From positions 99,988,051 to 100,052,050 of the forward strand of contig NC_079136.1 in NCBI RefSeq assembly GCF_945859705.1: a DNA stretch of 64,000 bases. The letters run 5' to 3'. The position numbers and the translations under genes are program-made. Position 1 is the stretch's first letter; each line of letters opens with the position of its first letter. The notes under the pieces are model-generated. The model was not told the DNA's origin, searched no databases, and was given only the letters and a program-made list of their open reading frames with translations. Origin of the DNA: Episyrphus balteatus (taxonomy: Eukaryota > Arthropoda > Insecta > Diptera > Syrphidae). Positions 54,005-64,000 of the stretch are shown here, piece after piece.

Positions 54005-55363
54005 AAAAATGTATATAACAATCAAAAACGACTTTGAGTGGATGAAGTAAATACATATTGGACAAAAATGGGGGCCTCAACTCCTGAACCACTGAAAGAT
54101 TTTCTATAAACTTGGTGGGGTAAGGAGTTTTGGTGATTGAAAGAAATATATCTTAGAATTTTGATTTGATTATTAAAAAAAAAATCTTATCTTAACGATT
54201 AAAAAAAATATTTCTTAACATTTTTTCACCAACATAAAAGATATTAAGAAATTAGATAGAAGCTCATTACTGCCTATTACTAAAAAATCAATTCTTAAGA
54301 GCATTACATTTTTCTTTTTATTTTCGACACTATTTTTTTTTTGTTTCTACATTATGTATTTTATTTTTTTTAGCAAAGGTCTTAACTAAAAAAAAAATAT
54401 TGAGTTTCTTATAATGCAGATATTTTTTTGCAACATTAAATGCAATTTGTTTTTCATTTGCAATAAAATTTTTTTTTTAAGTCGGAGTAAAAATTTTTGT
54501 TTAATTCGAATATTTTTCCGTTGCAATTAATACTTTATTTTAATGCAAATTTTTTACTTGCCATAAATATTTTTTTTTAATCTCAAATGCATTTTATTTT
54601 ATTTGATATTTTTACTACTACAAGCAAGTAGTACTACCCAGTCGTCTCAAAAATGTAGTTTTGTAGTTCTGTTCAAATATTTTTTTTATGTTCAAGTCAA
54701 TTTGTGAGAAAATTGCTTCTAAATCTTAAACGATAGAAAATTGTCCCTGACTGATACATTTTATGCTGTAAACAACAAGTTTTATTTATTTATAAATAAT
54801 CCTTTATTGTTGAAGGGTCAAAAATGTATAACTTTAGAAAAAATAAAAAACTTTTTTTTATCCTTAGGAGTCCCTTGTTGTTGATTATCGCGTAAAATTT
54901 GACTGAGCACTGAGCTACCAAAAAAACACATCTGTACATATTTATAAAATATATTCGTTCCTGTAAGCATGACCGATGAATGGAAATAGCAAATTGAAGA
55001 ACTGTTCCGTCGTATGAAAAGGTTTTCAGTGATAATTTGAATGTACTGACAACATAAGACGAAACACTAAAAACTTTATCGTAATGGTATCGGATATTTT
55101 TCATTTTGATTTTTATATTTTTGGAAAATTAAAAAAAAAAAATTAAATATTTACTCTTAAATCATGTTTGGAGTATAAGTCAACACTTTTATTTGGCTGA
55201 TTTAAAACCTTACTAAAAAATATGTACCTACTCTTAAAACCTGAACTAATTAATAAAAACGTATAAACTGGAATGGTTGTTAGTGCAAGTTCCACAAGAT
55301 TTTTTTTTTTTTCAGTTTTACATTTCTTCTATTGAATTCAGTGAAAGTTTGCTTTAAGAGCCT
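54005..55363. other. Very AT-rich intergenic DNA
   Basis: Contains poly-A/T runs and (54480-54600) diverged repeats of TGCAATTAATA/ATTTTTTTAA. The minus open frame at 54790-55104 shows two splice-acceptor-like sites but no recognisable protein. Confidence 0.4.
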
Positions 55364-55499
55364 TTAAAAAATACTTTTATTTTTGTTCGTTGCACATAAT
55401 AAACCCCATATAAAAGCAATAAACAATAGCAAGATAATTGCCGAGAATAATCCCATGATTCGGGATGCAGACGACCATGGACAAAAACTGAATTCCTTC
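55364..55499 (-). CDS. Possible last exon of an unknown membrane protein
   Basis: In the minus sense a good acceptor (TGTTTTAACAG) precedes KEFSFCPWSSASRIMGLFSA, a hydrophobic segment IILLLFIAFIWGLLCA and a short basic tail NKNKSIF before the stop. This is typical of a C-terminal membrane anchor. No upstream exon was found, and I do not recognise the sequence. It may be chance. Confidence 0.25.
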
Positions 55500-55689
55500 C
55501 TGTTAAAACATTTAAGGTTGATTTTGGTATGTAAGTAGGTTTGTATATTTTGGATACACATTTTTTTCAATTTGATTTTCTGATGTTCTACTAAAGCCTT
55601 GTTGAGATCATGAAATAGTGAACTACTTTATGGTTGTATAAATACTATAATATAATATAATTTTAAAAAAATGAACCCTTTTAAATATT

Positions 55690-56590
55690 GCCATTTACCA
55701 TCCCAACAAGAAAAAGTTTTGCACTTATAAGTTATAACCTATTCTTTTTTTAATTTGTTCACAAAATGTATACATTATTCAAATGTTTTTTTTTATGTTT
55801 AAAGCTATGTTTATAATACTTTTTAGAGAATTAAGGTAATGTTAATGTATAATAATGAAATGCACTGGTTCTATCTGCCCGGGAATCAATAACTCATCCA
55901 TTCTGGATAAAGGAAACTAATATACAAATAATGTATACAACTTTTCAGGGTCGTATAGGAGAAAAGTTGTGATTTGTGAACAATGAAACCAATTTTTTTA
56001 GATATTGTAATACTTTCGAGGTTACAACGCCGTGGATCTTGGTGATGTTTTTTTTTGTGGCAAAATTATATCTACTATCTTATGTTGAAATAATGATATG
56101 TGCTTATAATAATAAGGAAAAGTATAAACAAATGTATAAAACTTTTCAAAATCGTAAAAAAAATCTGAATCCTTGGCATTTCAACAAGAAAAAGTTCTGC
56201 ATTTATTATTTTTTTTTTCATTTTTTTCACAAAGTATACATTTTCAAATAGTTTTTTTTTTATTTATTTAAACTTTAATTAAAAAAAAGGTAAAGTAATA
56301 CATAATAATAAAATGGACTTGAAGAACTTTTCCAGTAACCAATAACTCATCCATTCGGTATAGAGGAAATTGTTATATTAATGTATAAAACTTTTCAGGT
56401 TCGAAGGTCGTAGAAGAAAAGTTTTGGTTTGTGAACAATGAAACCATTTTTTAATTGTGAAAGTACTTTAGAGATTACAACGCACTTATATCTTGGTATC
56501 AGCGATTTTTTTTGTGTCAAGATGAAACTTACTATCTTATGTTGACTAGTTTAGTTACATACCTATATGTGCTTCTAATAATGAAATGCA
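55690..56590. repeat. Tandem duplication of about 455-475 bp, diverged
   Basis: CAACAAGAAAAAGTT(T/C)TGCA, CCAATAACTCATCCATT, TATACAACTTTTCAGG and TTGTGAACAATGAAACCA appear in the same order in 55690-56150 and 56165-56590. Non-coding. Confidence 0.6.
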
Positions 56591-57376
56591 CGACTCGAAT
56601 GCACGTCTTGTTAAAAGTTTAAGATTTCATAAAATAATAATTTTAATTGATGTTAGTAAGGAAATTAAAAAATATAAAATCTGCTTTTAAAATACAAAAA
56701 ATATAAAAAAACATTAATTTTTTATTTATGCAAATTTCAAGTAAAACAAGAAATGGTAAGCCATTCAAATGAAATTGTTAATCGACAAGTCAATGTTTCA
56801 AAAAAGCCATTAAAAATTTATTTTTTAAACAAAATTTTTAAATAAAATAAAAAACTATCCGAAAATGTGAGTTTTTCTTACGACGTATAGTTTCCGCTCA
56901 AAAGACTGTCCATACAAATAATTACTTTTTGAACGAACAAAATTCTGAAAAAGATACATTATTTTATTATTTTGTGGTTGTATTTCTTCCCTTATAATTC
57001 AAATAAAAACGCCATTTTTTATTTTAAATTTGCCAATATATTTTGCTATTCAAGTTGGAATTTTTGAATTTATGGATTTTTTAAAATGCTCGAGTGCGTT
57101 ACACTTACTCAAAGTAATTTTTAAGATTATATCAAATGTCTTCATGTAACTTTCAAACAAAACGAAAGAAAAGTGCCATTAATTTTTGTAATTAGAGATT
57201 TTAGGAAAATCACAAAATATAATTGCAAAAGAATTTTGCATTTTTATATGGAGTCTGAATACAATTTGTCTGAACTTATAAGGAATCTTTAAAGTAAAAT
57301 ATTTTGATAACAGAATTGTGATACTAAAGGTATCGTTACTCTTTCGAATACCACTTTTTTTATTAAACCTTTTTTA
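56591..57376. other. AT-rich intergenic DNA, nothing recognised
   Basis: No gene, repeat end or long hairpin noted. Confidence 0.5.
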
Positions 57377-58230
57377 ACTTGTGATATAGGTACTTTAGGG
57401 CAAGTTTAGGATTCGAAAAAAAATTTAACTCGAGATAACAATTTTACATGACATTACGATGATGGAGAAAGCCAAAAAAGTGGGTCCGGCAATTCTGTCT
57501 GTCTGTCCGTCTGTCTGTCTGTCTGTCTGTCTGTATGTACCTCGAGCTACAGCCTAAACTATTCGAGTGATTTTGTTCAAACTTGGTAGTTAACAGTTTT
57601 GGGTGATTCCTTAGAGGACAAATTGAATTTTTTTTTTAGGACCAAAACTAACGGTACCTGTCATATAACGGAAACAGAAAAGTTAATTTTTTTCAAAAAC
57701 GGCTCTAACGATTTTGATTAAAATTTTTGAGTGTAATATTTCACATAAGAGCCAACTTTTGAAATAAAAAAAATATTTTTTTTACCGTTATTAACGGTAC
57801 CTGTCATAGAACGGTTTTTTTGATTTATGAATTTCCCGATTTCAACGAAAATTTTTATACAAAAGCGTTTAAATAAAGGTAATATTAAAATTTTAGAAAA
57901 TTTTCAAAAAACTCATTTTTGAATTTTTAAAAAATATTTCAATTTTTTTTTTTTTTGAAAAATCAATTTTTTGAAAACGGGTTTATGAAAATTTTTGAAA
58001 TTTCGTTTTTATGCGTAAATAAATTATTTCTTCAAAATAGCATACCAACTTTTTTTTTGAAAAATGTAAGAAAATTTTTATATATAAAAAATTATTTTTT
58101 TAAAAAACGGCTCTAACGATTTTCGAAAAATTTTTTCTAAAAATTCCTTTTTATACAAGAAGTAAACTGGCATCCTTGGTTTTTTGTGAAAAGATCATTT
58201 TAAACGGTAATTAATTAAATTATAAAAACA
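57377..58230 (+). mobile_element. GTCY-microsatellite element, copy C (3' end missing)
   Basis: ACTTGTGATATAGGTACTTT, then a long GTCTGTCT run (57495-57535) and the standard interior. Similarity stops near 58230 without the GAGCAAGTACGTGCGACC end, so it is truncated. Confidence 0.6.
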
Positions 58231-60009
58231 TACTTTTTTTTTCTTGAAAATAAATCTGTAATTATGAAAATAATTTCACGGAACTGAAGTCTAAATAATG
58301 CATTTGATGCAGTATTATATATAAGCTACATTGTAAATATAAGATTTGGTTAGATCCCATTTTTTTTTTGGGAAATTTTGAATACACATAACATACTACA
58401 TTTTTCATAAAATCTGTGTAGCTTTTAACGAGGTATACGAAAATAATCCAAATATGAGACCTTTTTCTAAAAAAAAATTTAAAAAGTTAAATTCACTTTG
58501 GTCTCTACGTATTAAATCCTTTGAGTCAAGATCATCCACGGCAACTTTGAAATTGTTGAAGGTCTGATGACCACGCACCGTTCACGCAACCACCGTCACC
58601 CAAAAGACCGTTTCGATGGTGCATCTGAGAAAATTGCAATTTTTCAATGGTATTTGGGAGGTATTAACTCTAATGGATATGTTTAAAATAAATGAATCTT
58701 GGAAAGTAGAAAAAATCATCTGTACCAAATTGCAATCAAATCCGTTAAAGTTAATTTCTATGAAAAGCTTACACTCTTTGTTTTTCAACTCTCGAGTTTA
58801 AAAATCTAAAGTGAGTTAACTTTCCAGTTAAAAAAATATCACTGCATTGTTTTTCTGAAAAGAATTATTTTTGATTTTTTTTACATAAGCTTGCCTCTAA
58901 CAAATATAGAAAGAGCATGGAAAAAAGGATGAAGTCGATTGGACCTCCCGATCATTTGTTATAAGAATACAAACGAACATCTCTTGTGTATCTAGCTACA
59001 CAAGTATTCTAGTGAATTACCCCGTACTTTAGTTAAAAGTAGTCAAAACAAAATAAACACTCTTCTTGAGCTAAAAAAAATTTAAAACAAATTACAATTA
59101 CCTAATCTAAGATTTATTTAATTTTTATTTTATCAAAAGTCATATTAAAAAGTATCTACTCATATAAAAGGAAATAGAATAAAGAAGGATGTCTGCAAAT
59201 TCCACCAATATTAACAACTTATCAACAACAAATGATAATTTAATAATCGACGTTGGTGATATTGAAATTCAAAACTTGTTAAAAACCGCATCAGAACTTC
59301 TTGAAGAGACATGCAAACATTTGGCACCACTGTACATATACTTTGGCAGCTGCTGTCTGTCAAAAATGTTGCTTTTGTTTTTTTTTTATTTTAACTCCGA
59401 AGTGGGAAGGCCATTACATCCATGTTGGATGCAAACAAAAATTTTCATATGGCCATGGCATCCATGTTGGATACAAAAAAATTTTTTTTTACAAAAAAAC
59501 AAAAATGATCTGTATATTCCTAGCTACATTTTAAGACCATGACCATTAACATTAGTTGCGTCGTTCTTGTGTTATAAGCGTTTGAAGGTAGCCATATTGA
59601 ATTTTTTTTTTGATTTTTTTTAAGTGCATTGCGTATATCTTGAGATATTAACATTTCAATGCAACCATGTCAAACAAATTTTTGATTATTTTTTTCTATG
59701 AGAGTTTTTTTCAAACCTCGTTTTCTCCGCTTTTTTTTTTTGTTAATATTTTCAGATATTTCTATATGAACACAACAATTAAACTACCTTAACACTACTG
59801 TTTTTATCGAGAGAAAGTAAAATCTGGATAATTATCTGGATTTTTCAAAAATCTATACAGATAAAGTTTTTGTTGTATTTAACACGTAAATTGTTTTGAT
59901 TTCAAAAATCTCGATGTCGTTTTTTTGCACAAAATCTATATAGATAAACAAAAAAACACACCTATTTTATTAAACTTTAAAATTTTCATTTTTGAATATC
60001 GTTTCACTA
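58231..60009. other. Intergenic DNA with one weak coding candidate
   Basis: The open frame at 59189 reads MSANSTNINNLSTTNDNLII, DVGDIEIQNLLKTASELLEE, TCKHLAPLYIYFG and could be a first exon. It then runs into poly-T and a duplicated CATCCATGTTGGAT motif (59418, 59459). I do not recognise it; confidence in coding is about 0.2. The rest is AT-rich. Confidence 0.35.
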
Positions 60010-60011
60010 TA

Positions 60012-61281
60012 CAGGGTATCCCAAAAGTTAACGTCGAAACGAAAACGGTAGATAGGGTAGGTGGTGACAGTTATCAGAAAAATAAGTTTTAAGTTTTTGT
60101 ATTCTGAAAGGTTCTGAAAGGGTACAAAACTTAAATAATATGGAAAAATTATCTATCGGATTTCGTAAGAAAAAAATTTGTATCTCGGTTATTTATGGAA
60201 TGTTCTCAACAATGTTATATCATTTTGAAAAGAGAATTGAACACACCAACTTTTAAGGTAACTTGCCGAAACATAGTAGTGCATTTTTTTACACTACGGT
60301 TCATTGAATTAGAGTCATGCAAAGATTTTTAGTATGTAGTTGGGCAAAAAAGGAATATTATGCTTTTACACTAATGTAGCTGAGTTAAAATTTTTGAATG
60401 CATTTGGAAGGGTTATTCAAGGTTCCGTAACAAAAGAAAATAAATTGCACGACTGGGGTCGCACGTACTTGCTCTTATGCTTAAAGTAACTATAATGTTA
60501 AAGCTTTTTATTCAAGAAATTTAAAATTCGATATTTTGAAGAAATTTCATAAGTAGTATAAAAAAATTAAATCTGTTTTTATAATTAATAAAACTCCGTT
60601 TTAAAATATCTTAAAAAAAAAAAACAAATATGCCATTTTATTTCTCGTATAAAAAGGTATTTTTAGAAAAAAAATTTTGAAAATTGTAGGAGCCGTTTTT
60701 TAAAAAAATAATTTTTTATATATAAAATTTTTTTAACATTTTTCAAAAAAAAAGTTGGTATGCCATTTTGAAGAAATAATTAATTTACACATAAAAACTA
60801 AATTTCAAAATTTTTCATTGATCCGTTTTCAAAAAATTGATTTTTCAAAAAAAAATTTTGAAATATTTTTTAAAAAACCAAAAATGCGTTTTTTGAAAAT
60901 TTTCTAAAATTTTAATATTATCTTAACTAACACACTTTTGTATAAAAATTTTCATTTAAATCGGGTTAATTTTGTACGAGATATTCAGAAACGAAAAAAA
61001 CCGTTCTATGACAGGTACCGTTAATAACGGTACAAAAAATATTTTTTTTATTTAAAAAGTTGGCCCTTATGTGTAGTATTACACACAAAAATTTTAATCA
61101 AAATCGTTAGAGCCGTTTTTGAAAAAAATTAACTTTTCTATTTCCGTTATATGGCAGGTACCGTTAGTTTTGGTCATAAAAAAAAAATTTCAATTTCCCC
61201 TCTAGGGAATCACCAAAAACTGCTAACTACCAAGTTTGAAGAAAATCACTTCACTCGTTTAGGCTGCAGCTCCAGATAGAG

Positions 61282-61322
<41 letters not shown>

Positions 61323-61637
61323 ATTGCCGGACCCACTTTTTTGGCATTCTCCATCATCGTAATGTCATGTAAAATTGTTATCTCGAGTTCGATTTTTTTT
61401 ACGAATCCTAAACTTGCCCTATAGTACCTATATCGCAAGTAAAAATGAGAAAAATTAAGATTTGTAGTCACGGCACATGAAAAACCGTCACAGGGTGACC
61501 ATTTTTTTCGATTTTTTTTCGAATGACCATAACTCACAAAATATATGGCTGCGATTTTTTTTATTATTTTTCTGATAACTGTCACCACCTACCCTTTGTA
61601 CCGTTTTCGTTTCGACGTTAACTTTTGGGACACCCTG
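60012..61637. mobile_element. TA-flanked element with CAGGGTRTCCCAAAAGTTAA ends, split by a GTCY element
   Basis: Inverted ends of about 70 bp (CAGGGTATCCCAAAAGTTAA, then CGTCGAAACG and GGTGGTGACAGTTATCAGAA), TA at 60010-60011 and 61638-61639. The first 17 bp are almost those of the foldback element at 10990-12066. Copy D of the GTCY element (60441-61440) is inserted inside. Confidence 0.7.
60441..61440 (-). mobile_element. GTCY-microsatellite element, copy D (complete)
   Basis: Read leftwards it starts ACTTGCGATATAGGTACTAT at 61440, has the (GTCT)n run at 61280-61322 and ends GAGCAAGTACGTGCGACCCC near 60455. Very close to copy B. Nested in the 60012-61637 element. Confidence 0.65.
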
Positions 61638-61929
61638 TATATCAAACGATTTTAATGAAATATCTTAGACATGAAAACATGGACATAAAAATGTATATTT
61701 CGAGTTTGCTCTTTCCGCTCTGCGTTCAATAATTTTGCTTTTGAAATATTATGTTAAACCTTTACTACGGGAATGTTTGGAACACAAAAGGAATAAACAA
61801 AATATATATGTTTATAGAAAGGCTGATTTCTTTATATAGAAAAACAATGAATTAAAAATTCTGAATTCTTTCTCTTGCGAAATCCGCCATTTTTGTGAAA
61901 ATGCGAATAGATTCCTAGAAAAGAAATTG

Positions 61930-63290
61930 AATTTTTTTAGGACCAAAAACAAACGGTATTTTTCATACAACTGAAATAAATCAAATTGCTTACAATTGTG
62001 TGTGTTTTTTTTCGAAAGCAAAATTAATTTTGAAGCGGTGTAAAACCTATCGGCGGGTAATGTGAAAGATTCACGCGGTAAATTTTTATTCACTTTAGTT
62101 TTAAAATATATATATTTAATTAAATTTTTGACCAAAAATAACGGTACCTGTCATATAACAATTTTTGGAAAAGTTTTACTTTCTCAAAAACGGCTCCTAC
62201 GGTTTTGATAAAAAAAATGCAAGTAATAGTTCTAAGACAATATCTATGTATCTTTTCATCTAAAAAGTTTTTTTTTCAAAAATCGTTATTAACGGTACAT
62301 GCCATAGAACAGTTTTTTTTTTCAAATCTGATTTTCAATCTATTTGCTTATGGCGTTTTCGATTGGCTCTCCGGAAGCGTACGGAATCATTCAGAAGCCT
62401 TCTGAAAGTGTTTTATTCGCCCGAGTTTGGCAAACAGAACGCTTCTTAGAATAAAAATTCTCTTCTTGATTTCAAAACAGAATTGAAATCAGAATTCACT
62501 CAAATGTCAAAATAAAAACACTCAATCAGTTTTTTTTTTTCTTTTTCATTCAACAATTTATTGTTTTTTGAAATTTAAATTAATTACAAATCAAAAATGG
62601 ATACATTAATGGATAAATTGCCATTTTCTTCGAATAATAATTCATAATTTTCCAACTCTTACATCATAACTTTGGTTAGTAAGAACAAAAAATTATGCAA
62701 ATATTTGGCAATTGAAATTTCAGACAAATAAAAAAATTGGAAGCTATTTGACCTGTTCCATTCGATTTCAGAATGAGTCAATTCTTGAGTGAAACCAATC
62801 GAAAACGACATTAATTTCAACGAAATTTTTTATGAAGGCTTCTGAATGATTCCGGACGCTTCCGGAGAGCCATTCGAAAACGCCATTAAAGAATATCACT
62901 TATATAATTTTTATATTAATCAAAAATTAAATTTTGAAAAAAATAATTTTCGGATTTAAAAAAAAACTTTTTTTTTTGAAAAATCGAATTTTCAAAAATG
63001 AGACATTGAATTTTGTTGAAATTTTGGTTTTTGGTGTTGATTAATAGTTTCTACAAATTGGCATATGACCTTTATTTAAAACATTTTTTTTTTGAAAAAA
63101 TTATTTACCCATACAAAATTAGTTTTTTGAGTTTTTTTTTCTAAAAATGCATAAAATAAATTAAACATCATATTTTTTTTTGAGCTCGATTTCATTTAAA
63201 GAGTTCTTTTTTTCTTTTGAGGTACGAATTTATTGTTTTTATTATCAATTTTTTTTTTCATATTTCAAAACGCCATATTTTATGGTAGAG
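61930..63290 (+). mobile_element. Old, partial relative of the GTCY element (copy F), split by a MITE
   Basis: AACGGTACCTGTCATATAAC and ACGGCTCCTACGGTTTTGAT (about 62142-62205) and AACGGTACATGCCATAGAAC (62292) are the family's internal motifs. Ends are missing. The MITE at 62351-62885 interrupts it. Confidence 0.45.
62351..62885. mobile_element. Harbinger-like MITE with TTA target duplication
   Basis: Inverted ends TGGCGTTTTCGATTGGCTCT, then CCGGAAGCGTACGGAATCAT and TCAGAAGCCTTC, are about 50 bp long with few mismatches. TTA at 62348-62350 and 62886-62888. 535 bp, no ORF. Confidence 0.7.
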
Positions 63291-63324
63291 CAAATTTATT
63301 TATTTTTTAAAAATTAGATTTTTC

Positions 63325-63475
63325 TCTAACTTTTCACAAGTCGATATTTGCCGTGCGGCGAAGCTTTTCGACTTGTGTGAACGTAAGTCGCAGGCAACTA
63401 AAGTGACAATCCGCATAGAACAATCCTAGTCGACCGACATATCGTGCGGCTAAGATCGACTCGTGAAAAGTCGGC
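63325..63475. repeat. Small inverted repeat, GC-richer than its surroundings
   Basis: ACTTTTCACAAGTCGATATT and GCCGTGCGGC at the left mirror GCGGCTAAGATCGACTCGTG and AAAAGTCGGC at the right. Possibly the fused ends of an element. Confidence 0.45.
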
Positions 63476-64000
63476 AATATTGAAAAAAGAAATTTATGAT
63501 ATTTGAAAATTTTAGTAGGCACACAACATAACTTTTAAAATTAGTTTTTCTCTAAGATATTGGAAACAAATTTATGATATTTCAAAATTTTACACAACAT
63601 AATGAACAACAACAACAAAATCGAGTTTGCGACTTCATATTTAGATTTTATACAAATAAGCAACATATTACGGAAAATAAATATTGTTTCCGTATTTTCA
63701 TTGAAGATTAGTTTTTGTTACTTTAAAGCTAAAATGGTGATGAGTAACGCTCAGCACACAAATTCAATTGAAATAACATAACAAAGTTTTTGCTGCCGAC
63801 TTTTTATTGTTTGAAAAAGCAAGTCCTCAGTGTCCCGTCTTCCCTACGTACATGGGTATGTATGTACCTACACACACACAAACATACCTATTGCAAAGAC
63901 AACAACAAAGACGCACTGTTAGATACATACACACTCATACAGAAATATGCGTAGCTACACACATTCACACATGCTCTATTTCCGCTTTTTCAACTGGTTC
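63476..64000. other. Right edge: possible start of a next gene's promoter or leader
   Basis: From about 63830 the sequence is dense in CATACA/CACACA and CAACAAC units, as often seen in fly 5' leaders (compare 1-378 before slmb). No coding start is visible inside the window. Confidence 0.25.

Noticed and set aside
54790..55104. 104-aa minus-strand open frame
   Set aside because: Acceptor-like sites occur inside it, but the peptide has no domain or membrane pattern that I trust.
1..64000. CRISPR array, operon, prophage or other prokaryotic system
   Set aside because: Introns, insect gene families and eukaryotic transposons throughout; the tandem array has no spacers.

Overview
The window is a piece of a dipteran (fly) nuclear genome: very AT-rich, with short GT-AG introns and long introns and intergenic DNA full of small DNA transposons. 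Every recognisable gene has a clear insect match. Slmb, RpL6 and MRG15 could be read residue by residue against fly or human proteins known to me. The family within Diptera cannot be fixed from sequence alone.

Layout, left to right. slmb (F-box/WD40 subunit of an SCF ubiquitin ligase, + strand, 8 coding exons, 510 aa) fills 379-13302; its introns hold several inverted-repeat elements. Next is a graveyard of LINE fragments (14650-17940), in which an RTE-type endonuclease is split by a TTAA-flanked piggyBac-like insert. MRG15 (chromodomain/MRG histone-acetylation factor, - strand, 388 aa) spans 19969-23766, with a dead Tc1 transposase in its large intron. COX16 (cytochrome c oxidase assembly, + strand, two exons, 95 aa) lies at 25767-26116 and Vma22/CCDC115 (V-ATPase assembly, + strand, one exon) at 29579-30103. 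A possible one-TM micro-gene is at 30592-30804 and RpL6 (- strand) at 32585-33563. An odorant-receptor locus follows (36552-45292, + strand). A Cys-loop anion channel of the pHCl/hodor type (- strand, 460 aa) lies at 45980-47669, tail to tail with the receptor. From 47991 to the right edge I find almost only mobile DNA: two DNA transposons with clear 8-bp target duplications, a 146/147-bp tandem array, long hairpins and several copies of a GTCY-microsatellite element.

The most interesting locus is the odorant receptor. Two near-identical 773-bp first exons, each with its own TATA box and about 150-200 bp of matching upstream DNA, lie about 5.9 kb apart. Only one set of downstream exons (44750-45292) is present. 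By my hand count the two exons differ by about 30 synonymous and 8 replacement changes. The upstream copy has therefore apparently been kept as protein-coding sequence although it has no 3' exons of its own. The simplest model is two alternative promoters and first exons sharing one C-terminal half.

The genes are otherwise unrelated housekeeping, sensory and transport genes and do not form a pathway. Many mobile elements could be delimited exactly through inverted termini and target duplications (TA, TAA/TTA, TTAA, 8 bp). The window thus also records nested transposition, including foldback elements inside other elements.
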